From the NCBI GenBank assembly GCA_019416935.1, contig DXWI01000017.1, positions 1-44,157 of the forward strand: 44,157 bases of DNA, given 5' to 3'. Under the pieces are notes generated by a model that did no database searches, had not been told where the DNA came from, and was given only the letters and a program-made list of their open reading frames with translations. The stretch comes from Clostridiales bacterium (GTDB taxonomy: Bacteria > Bacillota > Clostridia > Christensenellales > CAG-138). This document shows positions 1-8,305 of this stretch, one piece after another. The translations under genes were made by a program, and so were the position numbers. Position 1 is the first letter of the stretch. Every line of letters starts with the position of its first letter.

Positions 1-53
1 TTCCGGCCTCTTGAACCCCATTCAAGCACGCTACCAAACTGCGCCACACCCAG
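1..53 (-). tRNA. tRNA-Pro (anticodon GGG), 3' part cut off by window edge
   Basis: Read on the minus strand from 53, the sequence folds as an acceptor strand CTGGGTG, then TG, a D arm GCGC..GCGT, and an anticodon stem CTTGA/TCAAG closing the 7-nt loop ATGGGGT, which gives anticodon GGG. A 5' C at position 1 is typical of tRNA-Pro. The T arm and acceptor 3' strand lie outside the window. Confidence 0.85.
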
Positions 54-238
54 TTGCTTACAGCTTTATTATATTAGCACCTCTGGTAGCGATTGTCAAG
101 CTTGCGGGTCGATTTTTGCAAAGGCTTTGGAGAGAAAAAATTTCTGTATCCCTACAGAAACCGAATGAGCGGACTTGTGCCCCTTTGCCGGGAAATGGTA
201 TACTGAATAAAGAATTCGGCTCAAGGAGGAACCTTTGT

Positions 239-565
239 ATGAAGCTGTTGTTCGCCATCATTCAAAAAGAAGATACCCGGCCTCTGACCCGTGCCTTGAT
301 TGAAAATGATATCAGTGTGACCCGTATTGCAAGTTCCGGCGGTTTTCTCAGCGGCGGAAACACGACGCTGATGATCGGCGTGGAGAAGGATCGTCTGGAG
401 ACGGCGCTGAAGGTGATCCGGGAAAAATCCAGCCGCAGACATTCCGTGACCGTGCCGGCGGCGGGGATGCCGCAGGCGTTGGAGAGCGCAGCCATGCCCA
501 TTCAGGTCATGATCGGCGGCGCAACGGTGTTTATCGTGGACGTCGAGGCATTTCATAAGTTCTGA
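239..565 (+). CDS. darA: PII-like cyclic-di-AMP receptor (PstA/DarA family)
   Basis: A 108-residue protein starting MKLLFAIIQKED, with a GGFLSGGNTTLMIG segment and the C-terminal signature IGGATVFIVDVEAFHKF. These are hallmarks of the DUF970/YaaQ family of trimeric PII-like proteins, known in Firmicutes to bind c-di-AMP. The length matches the family. The ATG at 239 follows AAGGAGGAA at good spacing; a longer in-frame reading from 11 would run through the tRNA region and is rejected. It probably acts as a cytosolic sensor whose partner is not known from this context. A GC-rich hairpin follows the stop. Confidence 0.93.
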   Translation: MKLLFAIIQKEDTRPLTRALIENDISVTRIASSGGFLSGGNTTLMIGVEKDRLETALKVIREKSSRRHSVTVPAAGMPQALESAAMPIQVMIGGATVFIVDVEAFHKF

Positions 566-567
566 CG

Positions 568-690
568 GCCGGTTGTGCGCCCGCTCAACCGGCGCGGTGT
601 GCGCCTGTACCGAGAGCGCCAGCCCACCGCATTTCAACAGCGGGCTGATACGGACCGGCGCAAGGCGGCTGCGGCCGCGGTAGCAGCCGC
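568..690 (+). terminator. Two GC-rich hairpins in the 566-809 gap
   Basis: The gap between the c-di-AMP receptor and the response regulator has no convincing gene. GCCGGTTG (568-575) pairs with CAACCGGC (586-593) around a 10-nt loop directly after the stop codon. GCGGCTGC (665-672) pairs with GCAGCCGC (683-690), followed by ATTTGCTC. Neither has a full T tract, so these are only possible terminators. No clear promoter was seen before 810. Confidence 0.4.
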
Positions 691-809
691 ATTTGCTCAG
701 GGAGGAAACAGCGGCGCGAGCGCGGGGCATTTGTGATGTCAAGCAGAGAACGCGCTGCGGGCGGCGCGTCGCTTATGCTGCCGCGCAGCGCAAGAACGGG
801 AGGTGAACC

Positions 810-1490
810 ATGCCGCGCATTTTGCTGGCGGAGGATGATCCGCTGATTGCATGTGGACTTACGGAATTTTTATGCGGCGAGGGCTTTGCGGTCGATCATG
901 CAGCAACGCAGGCGGACGCACTGCGCTCCCTGTCTGCACGCGCATATGATCTGCTGCTGCTCGATATCGCGCTGCCGGACGGGAGCGGATTTGCCGTCTG
1001 TGCCGCGGCAAAGGCGTCGAAAGCCGATGTACCGGTGATCTTTTTAACCGCCGCCGATGAGGAGTACAGCGTGGTCGCAGGGCTGGACATGGGCGCGGAC
1101 GATTACATCAGCAAACCGTTTCGGCCGCGCGAGCTGCTTTCGCGCATTCGCAGCGTCCTGCGGCGCACGGGCCGGCTGCAATCGGTGCTGGAGTGCGGGC
1201 CGGTCTCCATTGACGTCAGCCGCGGAACGGCGATGAAAAACGGGGAGGAACTGTGCCTTTCCGCTTTGGAGTATCGACTGCTGCTATTGCTGCTCACGAA
1301 CCGGGGCGCGGTACTCACCCGGGAACGGCTGCTGTCCGAGCTTTGGGACGCTGCGGGCGAATTTGTCAACGACAACACGCTGACGGTCTACATCAAGCGC
1401 CTCCGGGACAAGATCGAGGATGATCCGCAGAACCCCGCCGTCATCCGAACCGTACGCGGGGTCGGCTATCGGGTGGGGCCGGGAGAATAA
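810..1490 (+). CDS. OmpR/PhoB-family response regulator
   Basis: A 226-residue protein with a receiver domain (residues 1 to about 118: acidic pair D9/D10, phospho-acceptor D52 in LLLLDIALPDG, conserved Lys in ISKPFRP) and a C-terminal winged-helix DNA-binding domain ending RTVRGVGYRVG. Start chosen after GGGAGGTGAACC. It sits 3 nt upstream of a sensor kinase with two closely spaced membrane helices and upstream of an ABC transporter, the arrangement of BceRS-BceAB antimicrobial-peptide detoxification modules. By analogy it would be phosphorylated by that kinase and activate the transporter genes; the stimulus is unknown. Confidence 0.93.
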   Translation: MPRILLAEDDPLIACGLTEFLCGEGFAVDHAATQADALRSLSARAYDLLLLDIALPDGSGFAVCAAAKASKADVPVIFLTAADEEYSVVAGLDMGADDYISKPFRPRELLSRIRSVLRRTGRLQSVLECGPVSIDVSRGTAMKNGEELCLSALEYRLLLLLLTNRGAVLTRERLLSELWDAAGEFVNDNTLTVYIKRLRDKIEDDPQNPAVIRTVRGVGYRVGPGE

Positions 1491-1493
1491 ACC

Positions 1494-2501
1494 ATGCATC
1501 TGTTCCGAAATCCTGAGATCCGCCGCGCGCTCTGGTGTCTGGCTGCCGTAACCGCCGTTTGCACGGGCGCCGGTTTTCTGGAATCCGCGGCCTGTGCGGC
1601 GGCGGTGTTCTTGACGTGCGTGCTGCTTGGTGCGCTGTTTTTTATATGGACGGCCGATCGATATCGGCGCATCGCTGCGCTTTCCGTACAGCTCGATCAC
1701 ATTTTGCACGGAGACCTGTCCGTGGATCTGGCAGCCGCTGCCGAGGGGGAGCTTTCGATTCTGCGTGATGAGCTGCACAAGATGATGGTGCGCCTTTCTG
1801 AGCAGGCGGCGAACTCGCAGGCAGAGCGCATGCGCCTGGCCGACGCCATAGCGGATATTTCGCATCAGCTCAGAACGCCGCTCACCGCCATGCATATCGA
1901 TCTCTCCCTATTGCAGGCAGGGCGCCTCGACGAGGAGAGGCGGCAAAAGCTGATCGGAGAGATTTCCATGCTGGTGACGCGCTTTGATTGGTTGGTAGAG
2001 GCCATGCTGAAGCTTTCCCGCATCGATGCGGACGCCGCGCGCTTTCAAATGCGGCCGGTCAGCGCGGGAACGGTCGTCCGTCAAGCGGCACAACCGCTGG
2101 AAATCCCGATGGAACTGCGCGGTCAGCGGCTGCGGCTGGAGGTGCCGGAGGACATTTCCCTGCTGTGCGATCCGTCGTGGACAGCGGAGGCGATCGGAAA
2201 CGTGCTGAAAAACTGCATGGAGCATATGCCGGAGGGCGGTCAGCTTGCCGTTCATGCGGAGGAGACGACGCTGTTTACGCAGCTGGTGGTGGAGGATGAG
2301 GGCGCGGGCATCGATCCGGAGGATCTTCCGCACCTGTTTGAACGCTTTTATCGCGGAAAGAACGCCGCCGCGCAGAGCGTCGGAATCGGGCTGGCGCTTT
2401 CAAGAACCATTCTGGCGGCGCAGAACGGAACCATCAAGGCGGAAAATCGTCCCGAAGGCGGCGCAAGGTTCATCATCCGTCTGTATAAAACCGTGGTTTA
2501 A
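1494..2501 (+). CDS. Sensor histidine kinase, intramembrane-sensing (BceS-like) type
   Basis: A 335-residue kinase. Two hydrophobic helices (about residues 12-28 and 33-53) are separated by only a few residues, so there is almost no outside sensor domain. A HAMP-like linker follows, then the H-box DISHQLRTPLT with phospho-acceptor H124, an N-box (NVLKNCMEH) and the G-boxes (VVEDEGAGID, then GIGLALS). This short-loop layout is known in kinases that sense through a partner ABC transporter, and such a transporter is encoded directly downstream. The gene starts 3 nt after the response regulator stop, so they are probably translated from one message. Confidence 0.92.
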   Translation: MHLFRNPEIRRALWCLAAVTAVCTGAGFLESAACAAAVFLTCVLLGALFFIWTADRYRRIAALSVQLDHILHGDLSVDLAAAAEGELSILRDELHKMMVRLSEQAANSQAERMRLADAIADISHQLRTPLTAMHIDLSLLQAGRLDEERRQKLIGEISMLVTRFDWLVEAMLKLSRIDADAARFQMRPVSAGTVVRQAAQPLEIPMELRGQRLRLEVPEDISLLCDPSWTAEAIGNVLKNCMEHMPEGGQLAVHAEETTLFTQLVVEDEGAGIDPEDLPHLFERFYRGKNAAAQSVGIGLALSRTILAAQNGTIKAENRPEGGARFIIRLYKTVV

Positions 2502-2506
2502 TCAAA

Positions 2507-2573
2507 TCTTAAACAGAAAGTGACGGATCTCTTAGTTTCCAGTCACAGAATTGTCATCGTTGCCTGATATACT
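2507..2573 (+). promoter_or_regulatory. Likely regulated promoter of the ABC transporter genes
   Basis: An extended -10 element TGaTATACT occurs at 2565-2573 (hexamer 2568-2573), 35 nt before the ATP-binding gene start. No good -35 lies at 17 nt, which suggests activator dependence. Upstream are GTGAC (2520-2524) and its inverse GTCAC (2542-2546), and GTCA is repeated 11 bp apart (2542, 2553), one helical turn, as OmpR-family regulators often need. TCTTA also recurs at 2507 and 2530. The regulator assignment is inference. Confidence 0.5.
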
Positions 2574-2607
2574 TGTTCTGAAATTAAGAACAGGGGGAAA
2601 CAGGAAC

Positions 2608-3291
2608 ATGGAGATCCTGCGGGTTGAAAATCTGTCCAAGGTCTATGGCAGCGGAGAAAACGAGGTACGCGCGCTCGACGGCGTGAGCTTTTCCATGGAA
2701 AAGGGAGAGTTCGTGGCGATCATCGGGCCCTCCGGGTCTGGCAAGAGCACGCTGCTGCATATCCTTGGCGGCGTAGACCGGCCGACGTCCGGCAAGGTGT
2801 TTATGGACGGTGTGGACGTCTACGCACAATCGGAAGATCAGCTTGCGGTGTTTCGCCGCCGCCAGGTCGGGCTGATCTATCAGTTTTACAATCTCATTCC
2901 CGTTTTGAACGTCACCGAAAATATCACGCTTCCCGTGCTCATGGACGGTCGGGTGGTCAACAAAGCCCGGCTGAGCGAACTGCTTTCCACGCTGCGCCTG
3001 ACCGGGCGCGAGAAGCACCTGCCAAACCAGCTCTCCGGCGGGCAGCAGCAGCGCGTTTCCATCGGTCGGGCGCTGATGAACGCGCCGGCGGTGGTCCTGG
3101 CCGACGAACCAACGGGCAATCTGGACTCGCATAACAGTCAGGAGATCATTGAACTGCTCAAACTCTCCAACCGGAAGTACAACCAGACGCTCGTTGTCAT
3201 CACGCATGACGAGAACATAGCGCTGCAGGCGGATCGCATTCTCGCGATCGAAGATGGCCGTATCGTGCGCGATGAGAGGATCCGCAAATGA
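2608..3291 (+). CDS. ABC transporter ATP-binding protein (MacB/BceA-like)
   Basis: A 227-residue ATPase with Walker A GPSGSGKST, signature LSGGQQQR and Walker B VVLADEP followed by TGNLDS, typical of ATPases that pair with FtsX-fold permeases. The start MEILRVENLSKVYG at 2608 follows AGGGGGAAACAGGAAC; the ORF can be extended upstream to 2551, but that would begin inside the predicted promoter. The stop overlaps the start of the permease gene by 4 nt (ATGA), so the two are translationally coupled. It energises the neighbouring permease, perhaps for peptide-antibiotic removal. Confidence 0.94.
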   Translation: MEILRVENLSKVYGSGENEVRALDGVSFSMEKGEFVAIIGPSGSGKSTLLHILGGVDRPTSGKVFMDGVDVYAQSEDQLAVFRRRQVGLIYQFYNLIPVLNVTENITLPVLMDGRVVNKARLSELLSTLRLTGREKHLPNQLSGGQQQRVSIGRALMNAPAVVLADEPTGNLDSHNSQEIIELLKLSNRKYNQTLVVITHDENIALQADRILAIEDGRIVRDERIRK

Positions 3292-5879
3292 ACATCTTCC
3301 ATCGCATTACGCGGCAGACGTTGCTCAAAAACCGCACCAGAACGATTGTCACGATCATCGGCATCATCCTCTCGACGGCGATGTTTACGGCGGTGACCAC
3401 GTTCATCTCCTCTATTCAGAACTTTATGCTCGAGGCGAGTATCGAGTCCGAGGGCGACTGGTATGGCAGCGTGCGCGCCGCAGAACCCGATACGCTGGGT
3501 CGGATCGCGGACGATGCGCGCGTGGCGCAGCTTGCCACGGCGCAGGTGCTCGGCTATGCGCCGCTTGAGACGGCCGCATATGACGAAAAGCCCTATCTGT
3601 ATGTGCTCGGCGCAGACGAGACCTATTTTTCGACCATGCCGGTGCGCGTCATCGAGGGACGTCTGCCGGTCAACGATAAGGAACTGCTGCTGCCGGAGCA
3701 TCTTTCCTGGCACGGCGGCGTAGAACACGCAATCGGAGACGTCATCACCGTAGCGCTTCACTACCGGCAGCAGGACGGCAGCGCGGTCTTTCAGGGCACC
3801 GAGTACGAGAAAGCCGAGACGCTGCAATTCCGCGAGGAGCGCACGTTTACGGTCGTAGGCTTCTGTGAACAGTGGCACTTTGAGGGCGGCGCCAATCCGG
3901 GTTACACGGCTTTCACCTGCGCGTCGCCCGCAGCGCTGCCCGGCACGGCAACGGACTGCTATTTCAAGCTGCACGACGCCGGCGGCACACAGGCGTTTTT
4001 AGAGGAACTCGACGTTTCGGGCGTGAGTATGAACCGCGACGTGCTCATGTTCATGGGTATCTCGGGATACGCCAGCTTTGTGGCGGTGCTTGGCGGACTG
4101 GCGGCAATTTTGATCGCGCTGATCATGTTCGGGTCGGTCTCGCTGATCTATAATGCGTTCAGCATCTCGGTTTCGGAGCGGACAAAGCAGTTTGGCCTGC
4201 TGATCTCCGTCGGCGCAACAAAGAAGCAGATCCGCAGCAGCGTGATCTACGAGGCATTGCTTCTCTCCGCGATCGGCATTCCGCTCGGCGCACTCTCCGG
4301 CATGCTGGGTATCGGCATTACGCTGCGCCTGCTCTCCGGAACCGCTTTTCTTGAAGGTATGCGGCTGCATGCTTCCGTTCCGGCCATCGTGGCCGCGTGC
4401 GTGATTGCACTGATTACGGTGCTGATCTCTGCGCGCATTCCCGCGCGGCGCGCCATGCGGGTGAGCGCTATCGAGGCGATCCGTCAGAGTGCGGATGTGC
4501 AGGTGAAAACGGGCAGGGAACCGTCCTACAAGCTCACCTACCGTCTGTTCGGCCTGCCCGGCGTGCTGGCGATGAAGCATTTCCACCGCAACCGCCGCCG
4601 GTATCGGGCGACGATCGTATCCCTGTTTATGAGCATCGTGCTGTTCATCTCCGCCAGCTCCTTCAGCCGGTATCTGACGGACAGCGTGACCAGCGTATTC
4701 AACACGTCGGATATCGATCTGTCGGTCAGCTATCGACAGGGGGCGGCGGACGACCCATCCCCCGAGACGGTGTATCAGACGCTTACCGCAGATGCGGGCG
4801 TCACCGCGATCACTGGCGTTTATGCGCAGGAATATGCCACGCTCTCCGTTCCCGAGGCAAGCGTAAATACGGATCTGCTTGAGCATGCGATCGAGGTCTC
4901 GGGCAGCGTGTGCAAACTGAACGCATTGCTCATGGTCATCGACGATGCCTCCTTTATCCGCTGTCTGGAAACACAGGGGCTGGATCAAGCGATGTTCTTT
5001 GAGAAAGGAGCGCCGCGCGCGCTCATCGGCAGCGAGTTTTACATGATCGACTATAATCAGAAGAAGCTGGTGCATACCGGTACCTTCCGGTCGCTGCCGG
5101 AACAGATGGGCTGCTCCCTCTTCGATAACGCTGCGTATGATGCGGCATTGGCGGAGAGCGCGGAACCGGAATCGGTGGACTTCGCAGCATATACCTACGA
5201 ACTGGCGCTCCTTCCCGGCGCAATGGCCGGCGAACTGCCGTTCGGTCTGAACGGTCGCGAGAGCAGCCTGCAGAGCGTTCTGCTCGTCTATCCGGCGGGC
5301 AATGCGCCGGAGGGCCTTCGTACAGCAGAGCAGCGCATCAACTATCTGATACAGGCGCCCGATCACGCCGCGGTCGCCGAGCGGCTCAACGCTTCGCTGC
5401 GTGAGCTTGGCATTCGCAATCCGTATGTGTACGACAGCGCGCAGGGCATGGAGAACGACCGGAGTCTGATTCTTGTGATGAATGTGTTTGCCTATGGGTT
5501 TATCACGCTGATCTCGCTGATCGCCGTGGCCAATGTGTTCAACACGATCTCAACGAACATCCGCCTCAGACGGCGCGAGTTTGCCATGCTCAAGTCCGTG
5601 GGCATGACGAACGCCGGTTTTCGGAGCATGATGAATCTCGAATGCCTGCTCTATGGCGGCAAGGCGCTGCTGTTCGGGCTGCCGGTTTCGCTTTTCATGA
5701 CATGGCTGATCCACCAAAGCATCAGAAACGGTTTCGTTTCCGCGTTCTATGTGCCGGTCGTGCCGGTCGTTATCGCGGTGTGCAGCGTGTTCCTCGTGGT
5801 GTTTGTCACGATGCTGTACGCGATGCGCAAGATCGAGCGCGATAACCCAATCGATGCACTCAAAAACGAGAACCTGTAA
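3288..5879 (+). CDS. ABC transporter permease with two FtsX domains
   Basis: An 863-residue membrane protein. A first helix (about residues 18-40) is followed by a roughly 200-residue external region, then an FtsX block of three helices (about 255-395, containing SVSERTKQFGLLISVGATKKQI). A second helix at about 436-458 leads to another large external region and a second FtsX block (about 730-855, with RRREFAMLKSVGMTNAGF). Tandem FtsX units with two large external domains make it larger than classical BceB (about 650 residues), so it may belong to a related efflux subfamily. It overlaps the ATPase gene by 4 nt. Substrate unknown. Confidence 0.92.
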   Translation: MNIFHRITRQTLLKNRTRTIVTIIGIILSTAMFTAVTTFISSIQNFMLEASIESEGDWYGSVRAAEPDTLGRIADDARVAQLATAQVLGYAPLETAAYDEKPYLYVLGADETYFSTMPVRVIEGRLPVNDKELLLPEHLSWHGGVEHAIGDVITVALHYRQQDGSAVFQGTEYEKAETLQFREERTFTVVGFCEQWHFEGGANPGYTAFTCASPAALPGTATDCYFKLHDAGGTQAFLEELDVSGVSMNRDVLMFMGISGYASFVAVLGGLAAILIALIMFGSVSLIYNAFSISVSERTKQFGLLISVGATKKQIRSSVIYEALLLSAIGIPLGALSGMLGIGITLRLLSGTAFLEGMRLHASVPAIVAACVIALITVLISARIPARRAMRVSAIEAIRQSADVQVKTGREPSYKLTYRLFGLPGVLAMKHFHRNRRRYRATIVSLFMSIVLFISASSFSRYLTDSVTSVFNTSDIDLSVSYRQGAADDPSPETVYQTLTADAGVTAITGVYAQEYATLSVPEASVNTDLLEHAIEVSGSVCKLNALLMVIDDASFIRCLETQGLDQAMFFEKGAPRALIGSEFYMIDYNQKKLVHTGTFRSLPEQMGCSLFDNAAYDAALAESAEPESVDFAAYTYELALLPGAMAGELPFGLNGRESSLQSVLLVYPAGNAPEGLRTAEQRINYLIQAPDHAAVAERLNASLRELGIRNPYVYDSAQGMENDRSLILVMNVFAYGFITLISLIAVANVFNTISTNIRLRRREFAMLKSVGMTNAGFRSMMNLECLLYGGKALLFGLPVSLFMTWLIHQSIRNGFVSAFYVPVVPVVIAVCSVFLVVFVTMLYAMRKIERDNPIDALKNENL

Positions 5880-5897
5880 TCAAAATCGGAGAACAGC

Positions 5898-5925
5898 AAA
5901 GCGCGCCGTATGCACGGCGCGCTTT
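5898..5925 (+). terminator. Hairpin terminator after the ABC permease gene
   Basis: AAAGCGCGCCGT (5898-5909) pairs perfectly with ACGGCGCGCTTT (5914-5925) around the loop ATGC. It starts 18 nt after the permease stop. The following bases are only weakly T-rich, so termination could be partial. Confidence 0.75.
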
Positions 5926-6327
5926 CCGCTTGTCAAAAAGTGACGATGCGAACCGATCCGCCGGTTCGCGCGAGAAAATTGCGCAGGAAGAACCATAGAA
6001 TCCGTCAAAAGCAGCGACCTGCGCGAGAGCCTGTCGCTTATAGCGGCAGACTCTGCCGCACAGCAGAAATTCCTTCAAAAAAAGTTTTTTGACGGCCGTG
6101 CCATTGGTTTGCATAAGCAAAAAAGAGGGAATGAGGCTATAATAGAACATAAAATACCATGCAGGGGAATACTTCCCAACAGAGAGGCGCCGCTCATCAT
6201 TGGCCGTTTCCATTGCAACATGAGAATGAACGCATATCCACGCTCCGTAGATATACGGTATTCTACGCTCCGTGCGTGTGCATGAAGTTTCGCATCCTGT
6301 ACAATGGGGGCAGAAAGGAGAAACAGC
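5926..6327. other. Non-coding gap before the XRE gene, with AT hairpin and promoter-like sites
   Basis: No gene is supported here, although a minus-strand reading frame stays open. Structures seen: GCGGCAGA-CT-CTGCCGC near 6043-6059; a perfect A/T palindrome TCAAAAAA-AG-TTTTTTGA at 6075-6092 that could end transcripts in either direction; TATAAT at 6138-6143; and near the XRE gene a -10-like TACAAT at 6300-6305. Two direct copies of ACGCTCCGT (about 6239 and 6265) flank an inverted CCGTA/TACGG pair and could be operator sites for the downstream regulator. All site roles are inference. Confidence 0.4.
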
Positions 6328-6933
6328 ATGAACCAAATGCAAATCGGCAGATTTATAGCTGCAACAAGAAAGATGCAAAACCTTACGCAAAAACAACTTG
6401 CCGAAAGGCTGTCCATTAGTGACAAGACCGTATCAAAATGGGAATGTGGAAAAGGACTTCCGGAAGTTTCTCTGATGCTGCCGTTGTGCGGGTTATTGCA
6501 TATTACCGTTAACGATCTGCTTTCGGGAGAACTGGTTTCCGAAGTCGATTATCGGAAGAAAGCGGAGGAAAACATGATGAGCTTAATAAAAGAGAATGAA
6601 GAGAACAAGAGAAGAATGGCGTTGTCCGTTATTTGCGGCGTTATTACGATCATTGCGGTTTGCGCTCTGATTGTGATAGCATCCTATATAACAATGCTGC
6701 CGATCGTGCGTATCCTCCTGATCGTATTTGCGATCGCAACTGCGGCAGCGGGTATTGGTGCGGCTGCAATGCTGGAGCGCAAAGCCGGCTATTACGAATG
6801 CCCCAGCTGCAAATCGCAGTTCGTTCCAACCATGGACGCGTATGTCAAAGGATACCACACCTTGACAAGGCGTAGACTCACCTGTCCGACTTGCGACAAA
6901 ACGGGAATGTGCAAACACCGCGTTACGCGCTAG
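6328..6933 (+). CDS. XRE-family regulator with membrane helices and zinc ribbon
   Basis: A 201-residue protein. Residues 1 to about 60 form an XRE helix-turn-helix (LTQKQLAERLSISDKTVSKWE, continuing GLPEVSLMLPL). Two hydrophobic helices follow at about 95-115 and 121-140. The C-terminal part carries two Cys pairs (CPSC and CPTC) plus a Cys/His tail, likely a zinc ribbon. Start chosen at MNQMQIG, after AAAGGAGAAACAGC. Membrane-bound XRE regulators of this kind are common in Firmicutes; target genes cannot be told. It is more A/T-rich than its neighbours and is flanked by its own promoter-like region and a strong terminator, so it looks like a stand-alone unit. Confidence 0.85.
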   Translation: MNQMQIGRFIAATRKMQNLTQKQLAERLSISDKTVSKWECGKGLPEVSLMLPLCGLLHITVNDLLSGELVSEVDYRKKAEENMMSLIKENEENKRRMALSVICGVITIIAVCALIVIASYITMLPIVRILLIVFAIATAAAGIGAAAMLERKAGYYECPSCKSQFVPTMDAYVKGYHTLTRRRLTCPTCDKTGMCKHRVTR

Positions 6934-6980
6934 GCTTGCCGAATCGCCTGACGGCAGAACCACAACCGCTGATTGAGCGG

Positions 6981-7024
6981 CAAACAAGCAGGGAACCCAA
7001 ATGGGTCTCCTGCTTGTTGCTTTA
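6981..7024 (+). terminator. Strong hairpin terminator after the XRE gene
   Basis: AACAAGCAGG (6983-6992) pairs with CCTGCTTGTT (7009-7018), with an inner ACCC/GGGT helix, then GCTTTA. It would end transcription of the XRE gene at 6933. Confidence 0.85.
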
Positions 7025-7115
7025 CAAATACAGTGCGAACCGGTCAGGATACCATGCACCATTTCCATCCAATACAAAACCGCTTCTCGGATGACTGCGC
7101 GCCCGACGCACTTTG

Positions 7116-7124
7116 TGCTATAAT
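7116..7124 (+). promoter_or_regulatory. Extended -10 promoter of the DUF2974 gene
   Basis: TGcTATAAT is a perfect extended -10 (hexamer 7119-7124), 30 nt before the start codon at 7154. A -35 is weak, as is usual for extended -10 promoters. Confidence 0.65.
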
Positions 7125-7153
7125 AAGCATATGCATGAAAGGGATGTTGAAGC

Positions 7154-8236
7154 ATGGCAAATGTGTTCGATTATCTAGCTTGGCGCGGCGACCTGCCGTT
7201 TTCTGCCGCACCGTTCAACGCGGTTGACAGCCTGATCATGAGCCGGCTGTCGTATCTGCCGTTCGACGGCGTGGTCCCCGCCGCCTTCACCGGCGCCATC
7301 CGGCTATATGAAGCGGCAGCGATGATGCAATCGGAAGAACTGTCCTACCGGCTTGCAGAGGACGAGCGCCTTCTTGCTGCGTTGGCGGCGTCCCGCCGGT
7401 TTCAAAGCGCGTGGCTGTGCGGGTTCGTGAATCTTTTGAATCCCATGGAGGAGAAGCAGTTTTCGGCCGTCTGCATCCGGTCGGAGGGCGAGCTGCCCTA
7501 CGCGGCGTTTCGCGGAACGGATGGAACGCTGGTCGGCTGGAAGGAGGATTTCAATATGGCCTCCAGCAGCGCTGTTCCATCCCAACTGGAGGCCGTTTCC
7601 TATCTGAATGAAGCGGCCGGTTCTTTCACGGGCAGGCTGCGCACCGGCGGCCATTCCAAGGGCGGCAATCTGGCCGTGTATGCAGCGGCCTTCTGCCATC
7701 CGTCGGTGCAGGCGCGCGTCGAGGCGGTCTATAATCATGACGGCCCCGGCTTTCTGGAGGAAACGACCGAAAGACCGGAGTTTGGCCGCATCCGCGACCG
7801 GGTGCACACGTTTGTGCCGCAGTCCTCGGTGGTAGGTATCCTGCTGGAGCACGGGGAGCGGACGACCGTGGTGCACAGCACGAACACGTTTCTTTTGCAG
7901 CACGATCTGTATTCTTGGGAAACGGCGGCGAATGGGCTGGTGGAGGCGGAGACGCGCACCGGCAGCAGCCGATATATCGACGCGACGATCCGCAGCTGGC
8001 TGACCAGCATGCCGCGCGAAGACCGCGACCGGTTTGTGGACGGCCTATATACGGCCCTGAAGGCGGCGGGGGCCGAAACGGTTCAGGATCTTCGCAGCCC
8101 GCGCATGGCGGTTGCGGTTCTCAGGGAGGTATGCCAGATGGATGAACCCACGCGCGCGGTTGTCCGCGAGGGCATGGCGCTGCTCACCGGCGCGGCAAAG
8201 GCGGGCTTCCAGCAAACGGTTGCGCACGGACGATAG
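7154..8236 (+). CDS. DUF2974 (Mbeg1-like) alpha/beta-hydrolase-fold protein
   Basis: A 360-residue protein beginning MANVFDYLAWRGDLPFS, the N-terminal hallmark of DUF2974 proteins of Firmicutes. The middle part contains the lipase-like nucleophile elbow GGHSKGGN (about residues 165-172) and, earlier, AFRGTDGT, as in class 3 lipase relatives. No signal peptide is seen, so it is probably cytoplasmic. A hydrolytic activity is inferred from fold and Ser motif only; the substrate is unknown. The start follows AAGGGATG. It is a single-gene unit with its own promoter and a terminator shared with the convergent catalase gene. Confidence 0.88.
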   Translation: MANVFDYLAWRGDLPFSAAPFNAVDSLIMSRLSYLPFDGVVPAAFTGAIRLYEAAAMMQSEELSYRLAEDERLLAALAASRRFQSAWLCGFVNLLNPMEEKQFSAVCIRSEGELPYAAFRGTDGTLVGWKEDFNMASSSAVPSQLEAVSYLNEAAGSFTGRLRTGGHSKGGNLAVYAAAFCHPSVQARVEAVYNHDGPGFLEETTERPEFGRIRDRVHTFVPQSSVVGILLEHGERTTVVHSTNTFLLQHDLYSWETAANGLVEAETRTGSSRYIDATIRSWLTSMPREDRDRFVDGLYTALKAAGAETVQDLRSPRMAVAVLREVCQMDEPTRAVVREGMALLTGAAKAGFQQTVAHGR

Positions 8237-8237
8237 A

Positions 8238-8267
8238 ACAGCCCCGCAGGATGAGCCGCGGGACTGT
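8238..8267. terminator. Hairpin between convergent DUF2974 and Mn-catalase genes
   Basis: ACAGcCCCGC (8238-8247) pairs with GCGGGaCTGT (8258-8267) with one internal mismatch. It sits between two convergent genes and may serve the plus-strand transcript. The T tract is poor. Confidence 0.55.
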
Positions 8268-8305
8268 AAAGCATGACAAATTGTGTGATTTACGGCAGTG
8301 TGCAA

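Noticed and set aside
11..238. Long N-terminal extension of the c-di-AMP receptor
   Set aside because: It would read through the tRNA gene; the ATG at 239 has a good ribosome site and gives the family's normal length.
2551..2556. TTGTCA as the -35 of the ABC transporter promoter
   Set aside because: It lies only 11 nt from the TATACT -10, too close; an extended -10 is the better reading.
5860..6396. Minus-strand 178-codon frame as a gene
   Set aside because: Crosses a terminator and promoter-like sites, has odd composition and no recognisable domain or ribosome site.
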